Origin: Comamonas sp009360615 | GTDB lineage: Bacteria > Pseudomonadota > Gammaproteobacteria > Burkholderiales > Burkholderiaceae_C | NCBI RefSeq assembly: GCF_035784015.1 | Contig: NZ_JALKOW010000004.1 | Length of the DNA stretch: 64,000 nucleotides | Direction: 5' to 3' (one strand) | In this document: positions 26,375 to 33,522 of the stretch, in pieces | Numbering within the stretch: position 1 is the stretch's first letter | Layout: each line of letters begins with the position of its first letter | Position numbers and translations under genes: made by a program | Notes under the pieces: model-generated | Database searches by the model: none | What the model saw: only the letters and a program-made list of their open reading frames with translations | Told to the model about the DNA's origin: nothing

Positions 26375-26725
26375 ATGAAAATCCTCGTCAAATGGCTTCT
26401 TTGCGCGGCGGCTCTGCTCGGGGTCGCCTATGTCTACAGCGGCGTTCAGGTGCAGAGCTTCGGCTCGGCCATGATCGCGGCGCTGGTCATCGGCCTGCTC
26501 AACACCATCATCCGGCCCATACTCGTGGTCCTGACCCTGCCCGTGACCATCGTCACCGTGGGTCTTTTCCTGCTGGTGGTCAACGGCCTGATGTTCTGGA
26601 TGGCCTCGGGCCTGCTGGGCGGCTTCCACGTCGCCGGCTTCTGGGCCGCCATGCTGGGTGCGCTGATCTACTCGGTGCTGGGCCTACTTATTGATCGCCT
26701 TGTCGCGCAGCTGTTCCCGGAGTAA
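26375..26725 (+). CDS. Phage-holin-family small 4-TM membrane protein
   Basis: 116 residues of almost purely hydrophobic sequence in four helices. The first is MKILVKWLLCAAALLGVAYV, followed by the family block SFGSAMIAALVIGLLNTIIR and PILVVLTLPVTIVTVGLFL. This is the Mycobacterial-4TM-phage-holin superfamily (PF04020-like), widespread as chromosomal genes with no phage context. Despite the family name a lysis role is not implied. The ATG at 26375 is used. Its 3' end overlaps the end of the convergent M48 peptidase gene by 42 bp. Confidence 0.88.
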   Translation: MKILVKWLLCAAALLGVAYVYSGVQVQSFGSAMIAALVIGLLNTIIRPILVVLTLPVTIVTVGLFLLVVNGLMFWMASGLLGGFHVAGFWAAMLGALIYSVLGLLIDRLVAQLFPE

Positions 26726-28357
26726 CTCTTCGACGGCACGCAGACGCGTGTCGATGATGGAGGCCTCGAAGTAATCCGCCCTGGCCCCTGCCTTGCGGGC
26801 CAGATCCTGGGCTGCCTTGAAGCGATCCACCGCTGCCGCATAGTCATAGTGGGCCACTTGGGCCTCGGCCTCGGCCCGCAGGGCTCGCATTTCCTGGCCC
26901 TGGCTGCGCCATACGCGCGCCAGCGTCTGCCAGGCCGAACCATCGCGGGGATGGTCCGTCACCCAGGTCTGCAAGGGGCTTGCCATGGGGCCTGCCTGAT
27001 TGAGCCTGAGCAGGATCTCCGTCTTGAGCAGCAGCTCCGGCCTGCGTGGCGCAACCCGCTCCACCACATCAATCGTCGCCAGGCTTGGCCCGACCTCACG
27101 TGGCCCGGCCTCGCGCGGCCCGGCCAGATTGCCGCTGGCCGTCACCTTGGGAGCTGCCTGGGGAGCCATCACGGACTGCAAGGGCAAGGCAGCCAGGGCG
27201 GCCTGTGGGTTATCGGCCTTGAACTCGAGCTCGGCATTCAGCCACCGGGCCTGAATATTCGCAGGCGCATTGCCGGCCGTCGCCGCAAGCAGCCGCTGCA
27301 CCATCTCGCGCCCCAGAGGCCAGTCGCGCAGATACATGGCACTGAGCGTGGCCGCGTAGAGCTGGGCGACCTGCTCGAACTGGCTCAGGCTGGAAAAACT
27401 GCTGGAACGTGGCAATGTGGCCCACTGGCGGCGCACCTCGACACCGGGGTTGGAAATCACGCGCGCGCGGGCCGACATCATCACATGCTCCAGCGTAGGC
27501 ACGGGGTCGGCCGCGCGCTTGCCGGGCGGAATGCGCGAATCCATGTCCGCGATACGCTGGGTGGTCAAGGGGTGGCTGCGCAGATAGGGCCAGCTGCCGT
27601 TGTCGTTGAGCCGGCTCGCCTGCTGCAGCTTGCCGAACATGCTCACAAAGCCCTGGGGAGCAAAACCGGCAGGCGACATCAGGCTATAGCCCATGCGGTC
27701 TGCCTCGCTCTCCATGGCGCGCGAGAAATTCAGCTGGTTCTGCATCACGGCCGCCGGACCGCCCATCATGATGGCCATGGCTGCATCGGGGCTGCGTGTG
27801 GCCGCCAGAGCACCCAGCAGCATGGAAGCCAGCATCAGCGGCGTCTGCTTGCCTTGCTGCGCCATCATGCGGGCAATATGGCGCTGGGTGATGTGACTGG
27901 TTTCATGGGCAATGACCGAGGCCAACTCATCGCCGCTGCTGACCACGCCGATCAGGCCCAGATAGACGCCCATATAGCCGCCGGGCAGTGCAAACGCATT
28001 GACCTGGCGATCTTTGCCCAGGAGAAGCGTCCAGGCAAAGCGCTCCTCCAGCTCGGGCGAGAGCTCGCCGTTTTTTCGCGCCGCATCCTGCAGGTGCAGC
28101 CAGATGCCTTCCACATACTCCTGCAGAACCGGGTCATCCAGATAGTCCGGGTCGCGGTAGAGCTCGCGCGCGATGGAGTCGCCCAGACGCCGCTCCTCGC
28201 CCGTGGTCAGCGACGACGCACCGTCACCCAGGGTCGGCAAACCCGCCGCCTGCACAGAGCCAGCCAAGGGGGAGACAGCCTGGATAGCTATCAAAATAGA
28301 AGCTGTCAGCGCTTTTAAAATATGAACTGTACGCGGTTTTGGCATCAAGAATGGCAT
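26684..28357 (-). CDS. M48 family metalloprotease with C-terminal helical repeat region (BepA-like)
   Basis: 557-residue exported zinc peptidase. The signal peptide ends near LAGSVQAA (about residue 40). The zinc motif is VIAHETSHITQRH (HExxH, about residue 140), with a third ligand Glu in MESEADRMGYSLM. RSHPLTTQRIADM is the usual downstream block. The rest resembles TPR-like helices as in BepA/YfgC, which processes stalled outer-membrane proteins such as LptD. The start at 28355-28357 or the ATG 12 nt inside it both precede the signal peptide. The hydrophobic core of the signal peptide is encoded by a copy of a dispersed repeat. Confidence 0.93.
   Translation of the reverse strand: MPFLMPKPRTVHILKALTASILIAIQAVSPLAGSVQAAGLPTLGDGASSLTTGEERRLGDSIARELYRDPDYLDDPVLQEYVEGIWLHLQDAARKNGELSPELEERFAWTLLLGKDRQVNAFALPGGYMGVYLGLIGVVSSGDELASVIAHETSHITQRHIARMMAQQGKQTPLMLASMLLGALAATRSPDAAMAIMMGGPAAVMQNQLNFSRAMESEADRMGYSLMSPAGFAPQGFVSMFGKLQQASRLNDNGSWPYLRSHPLTTQRIADMDSRIPPGKRAADPVPTLEHVMMSARARVISNPGVEVRRQWATLPRSSSFSSLSQFEQVAQLYAATLSAMYLRDWPLGREMVQRLLAATAGNAPANIQARWLNAELEFKADNPQAALAALPLQSVMAPQAAPKVTASGNLAGPREAGPREVGPSLATIDVVERVAPRRPELLLKTEILLRLNQAGPMASPLQTWVTDHPRDGSAWQTLARVWRSQGQEMRALRAEAEAQVAHYDYAAAVDRFKAAQDLARKAGARADYFEASIIDTRLRAVEELLREQLRDKAINK
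28283..28320 (+). repeat. Dispersed repeat, family 1, copy 3, inside the M48 signal-peptide coding region
   Basis: Reads GATAGCTATC then AAAATAGAAGCTGTCAGCGC then TTTTAAAA on the plus strand. The AGCTGTCAGCGCTTTT part matches the AGCTGCTGGCGCTT core of the other copies. On the minus strand it is translated as part of KALTASILIAIQ in the M48 protease signal peptide. Confidence 0.45.
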
Positions 28358-28545
28358 GGCAATCACTGCATTGCCGGCATACCGATTCTCCGTATGCCGA
28401 CCGTTCAACACCCCACTATGATGCCTTGATTGATGGAGATGGCGACATGCCCGCCTGTGATGCCCAGGTAAAGCCGCCAGTCCATCCCCGCTCAACCTTG
28501 ATTGGGCGGCAGCACCGAACCCGTCTGCCGCCGGAAAGACCTCCC

Positions 28546-29019
28546 ATGTCCTCTCTTACCCATTTCGACGCCCAGGGCCAGGCCCATATGGTGGACGTCG
28601 GCGCCAAACCCAGCACCCATCGCGTCGCCGTCGCCGAAGGCCGCATCGCCATGAAGCCTGAAACCCTGGCCATCGTGCAGACCGGCAGCGCGAAAAAAGG
28701 CGACGTGCTGGGCGTGGCCCGCATCGCCGCCATCATGGCCGCCAAAAAGACCAGCGACCTGATCCCCCTCTGCCACCCCCTGGCCCTGACCCGCGTCGCC
28801 GTGGAGTTCGAGCTGGAGCCCGAATCCAGCTCCATCCTCTGCACCGCCACCGTCGAGCTAAAAGGCCAGACCGGCGTGGAAATGGAAGCCCTGACCGCCG
28901 TTCAGGTCGGCCTGCTGACGATCTACGATATGTGCAAGGCCGTGGACAAGGAAATGGTGATGGGGGGGGTCAGGGTGCTGGAGAAGCGGGGGGGGAAGTC
29001 GGGAAGCTGGGTCGCCTGA
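28546..29019 (+). CDS. moaC: Cyclic pyranopterin monophosphate synthase
   Basis: MoaC converts the MoaA product 3',8-cyclo-GTP to cyclic pyranopterin monophosphate, the first stable molybdenum-cofactor intermediate. The 157-residue protein shows all family blocks: KGDVLGVARIAAIMAAKKTS, LIPLCHPLALTRV with the active-site His, VELKGQTGVEMEALTAVQVG and LTIYDMCKAVDKEM with catalytic Asp and Lys. The ATG at 28546 gives the standard length. It diverges from the M48 gene. A run of G residues near the 3' end (28963-28995) leaves the reading frame intact. No other moa gene is nearby. Confidence 0.97.
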   Translation: MSSLTHFDAQGQAHMVDVGAKPSTHRVAVAEGRIAMKPETLAIVQTGSAKKGDVLGVARIAAIMAAKKTSDLIPLCHPLALTRVAVEFELEPESSSILCTATVELKGQTGVEMEALTAVQVGLLTIYDMCKAVDKEMVMGGVRVLEKRGGKSGSWVA

Positions 29020-29153
29020 ATTCTGCTTCTATGCAAAGTCGGACAACCTTGAGCGGGTAATACGCGATGTGCGCTCGCAATACAGGCCATGCAGCGTTCT
29101 GTCGTCACTATTAGGAACGATTGCAAGGGTGAGGTCCCGCTGTAGAACACTCG

Positions 29154-30095
29154 TTATTTTTTCCCATACTTGTATTCCACCAGCATATTGTCGTCTCGGA
29201 TCACTTCAGGGGCCCTGCCTAGCGCCTGAAGATCGTGTTCCACTTGCAAAAAAGGGACTTTGGCGTACTTTTCAACAAAACCGCTCCCCTTTCTGAATCC
29301 CGGGTTGCTATCCACGGTCACCTGATAAAGACGCTCCCAAGCCTGCGGAGATTGGGCCTGGGTGAAAGGGTCCCACTGCGCGCCATAGATAAAGTTTTGA
29401 TAACGTCGTGTTTCCTTGAACACCTTCGATGCGGTGTAGAACGCATCCACCGAGCCTGTGGCGTTGAATGCCAGCACTCCTTTATCGGTCAGGTGGCGAC
29501 CAGCCAATGCCATCATTTCTTGTGAAAGCAGCATGGAGCTATTGGCACGCCAATGCCAGGTCGTATTCATCAAAATAAGGTCGTATTTTTCTCGTGGGTG
29601 GTACTGCAGCCAGCGGCGTGCATCGTCAATATGGATACTTACACGCGGGTCCTCCAATGCCCTACGCTGTGCCTCAAACTGGCGAGCCAAAGTCAGATAG
29701 CCGGGATTGATTTCGACCACCTCTATCTGCTCCACGCCAGGGAAGCCCTGCACAACTGTCAACCACGACCCGATGGACAGGCCCAGAATCAGCACCCTCT
29801 TGGCCTCGGGCTGCAGCACATTCAAGGCCAACGGTCGTTCAAGTCCATTGGTGTTGCGCTCCAAGTCGACATTCACTTTTCCGTCATACACATTCCCGCC
29901 ATACACTGAGCGATCGATAAATGGCTGCATCTTCGTGGCCGGAGATTCAGAGATCGTGATGATTCCATGCCGGTTTTCATGAACCGCCACCACCGGCTCA
30001 GGGTCTCCATACCTAATAGCCCAAGAACGAGCAAATGCATGCGCATCACTCCAGGACCAGTACCCACCCGTCAGAATAAAGCCCAGACTTAGCAC
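29154..30095 (-). CDS. Spermidine-synthase-like methyltransferase domain (C-terminal part of a split protein)
   Basis: 313 residues. After one hydrophobic segment (VLSLGFILTGGYWSW) comes a spermidine-synthase/SAM-methyltransferase fold. The glycine motif is VLILGLSIGSWLTVVQGFPG, the acidic ribose-binding residue is in IEVVEINPGYLTLAR, and the catalytic-loop equivalent is IHIDDARRWLQYHPREKYDL. The segment LILMNTTWHWRANSSMLL replaces the DxxD polyamine signature, so polyamine synthesis is unlikely. The apparent start is a GTG inside the last unit of a (GTGCT)3 repeat and overlaps the upstream ORF by 50 bp. The two were probably one gene before a repeat-length change. The substrate is unknown. 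Confidence 0.75.
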   Translation of the reverse strand: MLSLGFILTGGYWSWSDAHAFARSWAIRYGDPEPVVAVHENRHGIITISESPATKMQPFIDRSVYGGNVYDGKVNVDLERNTNGLERPLALNVLQPEAKRVLILGLSIGSWLTVVQGFPGVEQIEVVEINPGYLTLARQFEAQRRALEDPRVSIHIDDARRWLQYHPREKYDLILMNTTWHWRANSSMLLSQEMMALAGRHLTDKGVLAFNATGSVDAFYTASKVFKETRRYQNFIYGAQWDPFTQAQSPQAWERLYQVTVDSNPGFRKGSGFVEKYAKVPFLQVEHDLQALGRAPEVIRDDNMLVEYKYGKK

Positions 30096-30696
30096 AGCAC
30101 AGCACCATCAATTTGCGCCCCAGGCCATACATCCAGCCAGCAGCACTGGCCAGCAAAAAAATCACAGCTGCCAGAAAGGCAAAGGTCTGATTAATCGTCA
30201 AAAATTCCAGCAAGACATAGCCTGTTACAAGCGGCCCCAGCGCGGCCCCCACCACATTCATGATGTAGACCCGCGAGAAGTGCCGTCCCTTTCCCACATC
30301 ATTGCCCAAAGACTGTTGCGGAGTCCCTAAATGATGAGTGACAGGAAACAAGACCGACAAGGTGGCAGCAGTCAGGAAAATACCCAGTGGGGCGACAATA
30401 TCGTCTAACGCCAAATCTCTGGAGCCTAAAAAAGCCCAAGGAGCCATTATCGCAACAACGGCTCCCATCAGCAGAACCAGCATTGAGACTTTTTCTATAT
30501 CCTGGCGCAGAGGCAGCTGGCACACACGTTTGCCGATTTGTGCTCCCAACGCAATCCCCAGCAAATAAATCGCCAGCACATAGGAAAATGCCTTAGGGGT
30601 GCTCTGATTGGCATAGCCATAGAGACGGACCCATGCGATTTCAAGCGACAGACTGCAAAACCCTGTCCAGAAACTGATGAAGCGAGCTGCATTCAT
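30046..30696 (-). CDS. Polytopic membrane protein, second transporter-like half of a spermidine-synthase-like system
   Basis: 216 residues with about six helices, opening MNAARFISFWTGFCSLSLEI and then AWVRLYGYANQSTP. This is the repeat-half signature (F-x-SG-x-x-L-x-E-x-x-W-x-R) of membrane-fused spermidine-synthase-like proteins. After helix six the frame runs into GRKLMVLCCA and then a short unrelated tail, ending at 30046. The next frame carries the missing hydrophobic continuation. The junction is at the (GTGCT)3 repeat at 30091-30105, which indicates a frameshift of a longer protein. It lies 15 bp after the preceding membrane-protein gene. Confidence 0.7.
   Translation of the reverse strand: MNAARFISFWTGFCSLSLEIAWVRLYGYANQSTPKAFSYVLAIYLLGIALGAQIGKRVCQLPLRQDIEKVSMLVLLMGAVVAIMAPWAFLGSRDLALDDIVAPLGIFLTAATLSVLFPVTHHLGTPQQSLGNDVGKGRHFSRVYIMNVVGAALGPLVTGYVLLEFLTINQTFAFLAAVIFLLASAAGWMYGLGRKLMVLCCAKSGLYSDGWVLVLE
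30091..30105 (-). repeat. Pentanucleotide tandem repeat (GTGCT)3 at a gene-splitting frameshift
   Basis: Three exact GTGCT units on the minus strand directly after an ATG codon. With three units the membrane ORF terminates at 30046. With four units, or one, the frame continues into the methyltransferase ORF, joining RKLMVLCCA to VLSLGFILTGG as one uninterrupted hydrophobic helix. This was worked out by direct translation of the sequence. Confidence 0.8.
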
Positions 30697-30711
30697 GGCA
30701 ATAAGTTTCGA

Positions 30712-31350
30712 TTAAGATGCAGAAAATTCAGTCATATGGGCTGAATGCCCACGCGACGATTTCGACGCTAGCAAGGTCGCCGCAAAACAGCCCAGATTGA
30801 TGGCTGCTGCCGTCCAGGCACTGGTATTCAGGCCCCAGTGCATGAACAATATATTGGCTGTCAACCAGGCGCCAAACGCAGCTCCCAGGGTATTGAAGAA
30901 ATACAGCATTCCGACCGACACACCCACATTGGTCAGGGCCTCATCAAAAAACATAGTGAGCAGGGGCAACGTGGTTCCCATAATCGTAGTGGGCACCAGT
31001 ACCATCAATACCGCTATGAACGCCACACTCCCATAAGACCAGCCCCAGCTACCAAGCGATTGCATTGCGGCAAACAGCCACGGGCTGGCAAAGCCAATCA
31101 CCGCCAGCCCCAACTCCGCCAACGCATACATCCTCAGCCGCTCACGCGGCAAGCGGTCTGCCAGCCAGCCACCAAACGCCCCACCAATACCAATGCCCAG
31201 CATGAACGAGGACACGATTAGGGTCACAGAATCGATATCTACCCCCAGCCCGGTGAACAGATAGCGCTGCCACACTATTTGGTAGACCAGCGCAGCGCAT
31301 CCCGACGCAAAAAAAGTGAGCGCAATCAGCGCGGAAGAAAATTTTTTCAT
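30712..31350 (-). CDS. Polytopic membrane protein, first half of a spermidine-synthase-like system
   Basis: 212 residues, about six helices, beginning MKKFSSALIALTFFASGCAA followed by LVYQIVWQRYLFTGLG. This is the N-terminal signature of membrane-fused spermidine-synthase family proteins. MFS-like loops follow (LGIGIGGAFGGWLADRLPRE). In many bacteria both six-helix halves and the catalytic domain form one chain; here the first half is a separate gene with its own start at 31348-31350. It is adjacent (34 bp) to the phosphoethanolamine-transferase-like gene upstream, which suggests co-transcription. Its role is unknown. Confidence 0.75.
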   Translation of the reverse strand: MKKFSSALIALTFFASGCAALVYQIVWQRYLFTGLGVDIDSVTLIVSSFMLGIGIGGAFGGWLADRLPRERLRMYALAELGLAVIGFASPWLFAAMQSLGSWGWSYGSVAFIAVLMVLVPTTIMGTTLPLLTMFFDEALTNVGVSVGMLYFFNTLGAAFGAWLTANILFMHWGLNTSAWTAAAINLGCFAATLLASKSSRGHSAHMTEFSAS

Positions 31351-31384
31351 GGCTGGCATCCTTGCGATATCTACATCTCTGGCT

Positions 31385-33190
31385 TCAGGGTGCTTTGATT
31401 GAACAGGGGTTGCGGGCTGCGGCCACTTGAAAGTCCACCCATTGCGCATCAGCAGTCACTACTCTCTGGGACGCATCCTGTGGTGGCGTTCGAAAAAAGC
31501 TGCTGGCATGTATCAAAGCAGGGGCCGCAATAGCCGCCTCACTAGCCAGCAAATCGCGTAGCGTTTGGTGCACAACTGCCGCAGTGTAGGGACTCGTAGC
31601 GTTGGCCTGCAGTGCCGCCACCACATCCGGATTAGCCTGTGCATAGGCTTGGCTCAACCACAATAGGGCCGGCACTTCGTAAGCATCCACTGTCACCCGA
31701 TTCGTATCTGGTCTGTTGCAGCGCTGATCGGCTATTCCCTGTCCATGATCGGATACATACAGCAGCACAGCTGAGCGCGCATTCTGCTCAAGAGCCTCAA
31801 TTACTTGATCAAGCACCATATCGGTATAGGCCACGCTATTTTGGTAAGCCTGCTCTGCACTGCTTGGCTCAGCAAAGGGGCCAAAACCCGGCGGGTACCG
31901 GTGCTCAAACCGGAAGTGGCTACCCATGGTGTGCAGCACCACAAATGTCCGGCCATCCCGTGCCGCCAAAAAGCGCCTCAATGCAGGGACCAGCACCTCG
32001 TCATAACTGCCTTGCGACCTAAAATCTGACAGATTCAAGAATGCTTTGGACTGCGCCTCGTCCGCATACGCGGCTATCACGCCATCAAACTCACCTACTG
32101 CGACCTGATTGGAGAACCAGCCCGTCCGGTAGCCAGCGTGCTCCATCTGCGTCAGGATGGAACGTGTGGCCTGTGTATTAGGCGTACCGTCCGGCCAGAG
32201 CACAGGCTGCGCTGACAGCATGGAAGGTACTGCTTGTCGAGTCAGAACCGACTGCGCCACTACATTGGAAAACGTCAGCAACTGCTCGCCCCGCTCCATG
32301 CGTTTCAGCAAACGCGGCGTAGTCTGCACATCAAGTTGTGAGTTGAAAAGTCCCCAGGCCTTACGTGCAGAAGACTCACCAATCACCAATACGACAACCT
32401 CTGGAGCACCCTGATCGAGCGAGAGGGGGGCGGGCATGTCACGCATACTGGCAATGGAGGCCTCCACCACCTGCCTAGCCTGCCAATATTGCGCCAGCGC
32501 CCACGGAAGCTCGTAGGGAAAGGCTCGAGGCAAATCTGTATCTGTGCCAATGGCCTGATCCCCTTTTTTGAAAGGGCTATCGTTTACCTGTATTTGGCCG
32601 TGAGCCTTGGCAAGCGCTGCCACACCAGGCTCCCTCACACTCCACTGAATGATCTTGGGAAGAAGGAGCAAGCCAACACACATCAACAAAATCAGCGCTC
32701 GCAGTCTCCCTGCCCAACGCCAATGACGCTGATGCCAAAGCCCATACAACACCGCGCCGCACAGGCCATTCCACAACAGCATGGCCAGCACGATACGGGT
32801 AGGAATGGACAACAGCAGTCCCTTCCACTCGCCAGGGCTACTCGCCATAGCTACACCCATCAGACTTGCATTCAGCGGCGATTCGTTCACATAGCGCACA
32901 GCCACCGAAATAGGTAACCACCACAAGCACAACGCCCACGAAATACCCCATGCCACCCAAGGCCGGGAAAAAAGCGTCATTGCCACAGCCGCCAGCAACA
33001 CGGTTTTGAATAAACGGTCCTGCATGTCCAGCCAGTAGAAGGTGGGGTGCAAGCTACGCTCCCAAGGCAGCAAGTTTGGAATATTCCAGACAAGTACTAA
33101 AACTGCAAAAAACCACCATGCAGGCTGCGCGTACCACCTGCGATGCAAAAGCGATCGTACATCATGATTATGGCTAGGAGACCGGTACAT
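31385..33190 (-). CDS. Phosphoethanolamine-transferase-like sulfatase-fold membrane protein, copy 1
   Basis: 601 residues. Four to five N-terminal helices lie between residues ~22 and 180, followed by a periplasmic alkaline-phosphatase/sulfatase-fold domain. The first metal and nucleophile site is VLVIGESSARKAWGLF (Glu272; Ser273/Ser274 where most relatives have a Thr or Ser nucleophile). HTMGSHFRFEHRYPPGF (His420, His425) and YVSDHGQGI (Asp481, His482) supply further zinc ligands. Family members move phosphoethanolamine from phosphatidylethanolamine to lipid A, glycans or proteins. SDHGQ replaces the commoner SDHGE. A near-identical paralogue lies upstream. The acceptor is unknown. Confidence 0.87.
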   Translation of the reverse strand: MYRSPSHNHDVRSLLHRRWYAQPAWWFFAVLVLVWNIPNLLPWERSLHPTFYWLDMQDRLFKTVLLAAVAMTLFSRPWVAWGISWALCLWWLPISVAVRYVNESPLNASLMGVAMASSPGEWKGLLLSIPTRIVLAMLLWNGLCGAVLYGLWHQRHWRWAGRLRALILLMCVGLLLLPKIIQWSVREPGVAALAKAHGQIQVNDSPFKKGDQAIGTDTDLPRAFPYELPWALAQYWQARQVVEASIASMRDMPAPLSLDQGAPEVVVLVIGESSARKAWGLFNSQLDVQTTPRLLKRMERGEQLLTFSNVVAQSVLTRQAVPSMLSAQPVLWPDGTPNTQATRSILTQMEHAGYRTGWFSNQVAVGEFDGVIAAYADEAQSKAFLNLSDFRSQGSYDEVLVPALRRFLAARDGRTFVVLHTMGSHFRFEHRYPPGFGPFAEPSSAEQAYQNSVAYTDMVLDQVIEALEQNARSAVLLYVSDHGQGIADQRCNRPDTNRVTVDAYEVPALLWLSQAYAQANPDVVAALQANATSPYTAAVVHQTLRDLLASEAAIAAPALIHASSFFRTPPQDASQRVVTADAQWVDFQVAAARNPCSIKAP

Positions 33191-33522
33191 AAATTTTCGC
33201 GAATTAGCCCACAAAGAAAATTACACCTAAACGCAATCGAAACCCATATATTTAACAAATCATTCAAAAATAATATAGAGCTTTAACTAATCAAGAGTTT
33301 GAGATGAATTAGGGATGACGAAGGTTGCAAACAAAGAATATCATTCAGACTCGACGTCTAAGGAGATAATTTTCGTAAAATTCGCACCTAACGCCATGGA
33401 TAACGCTTCCACATTATTTTTTACACTAGTGAAGTGCATTATTCGTAATCATGCACGGAAGAATTTTTTCATGGACGGTATATCTATTTTAGGCATCGAT
33501 AATTAATATGTACATCCTTGGC
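33191..33522. other. AT-rich spacer between the two transferase paralogues
   Basis: 332 bp, clearly richer in A and T than the flanking genes. A 63-codon plus-strand frame (33315-33506) has no recognisable domain and its ATG has GGG directly adjacent rather than a spaced ribosome site, so I do not call it. It probably holds the promoter for copy 1, with no clear hexamers assigned. Confidence 0.45.

Noticed and set aside
28960..29000. G-rich runs near the end of moaC as a frameshift or slippage site
   Set aside because: The frame through the runs still gives the conserved MoaC C terminus and the normal stop, so there is no sign of a shift.
33315..33506. 63-codon ORF in the AT-rich spacer between the two transferases
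   Set aside because: No ribosome site at a proper distance, no recognisable motif, and AT-rich DNA produces such frames by chance.
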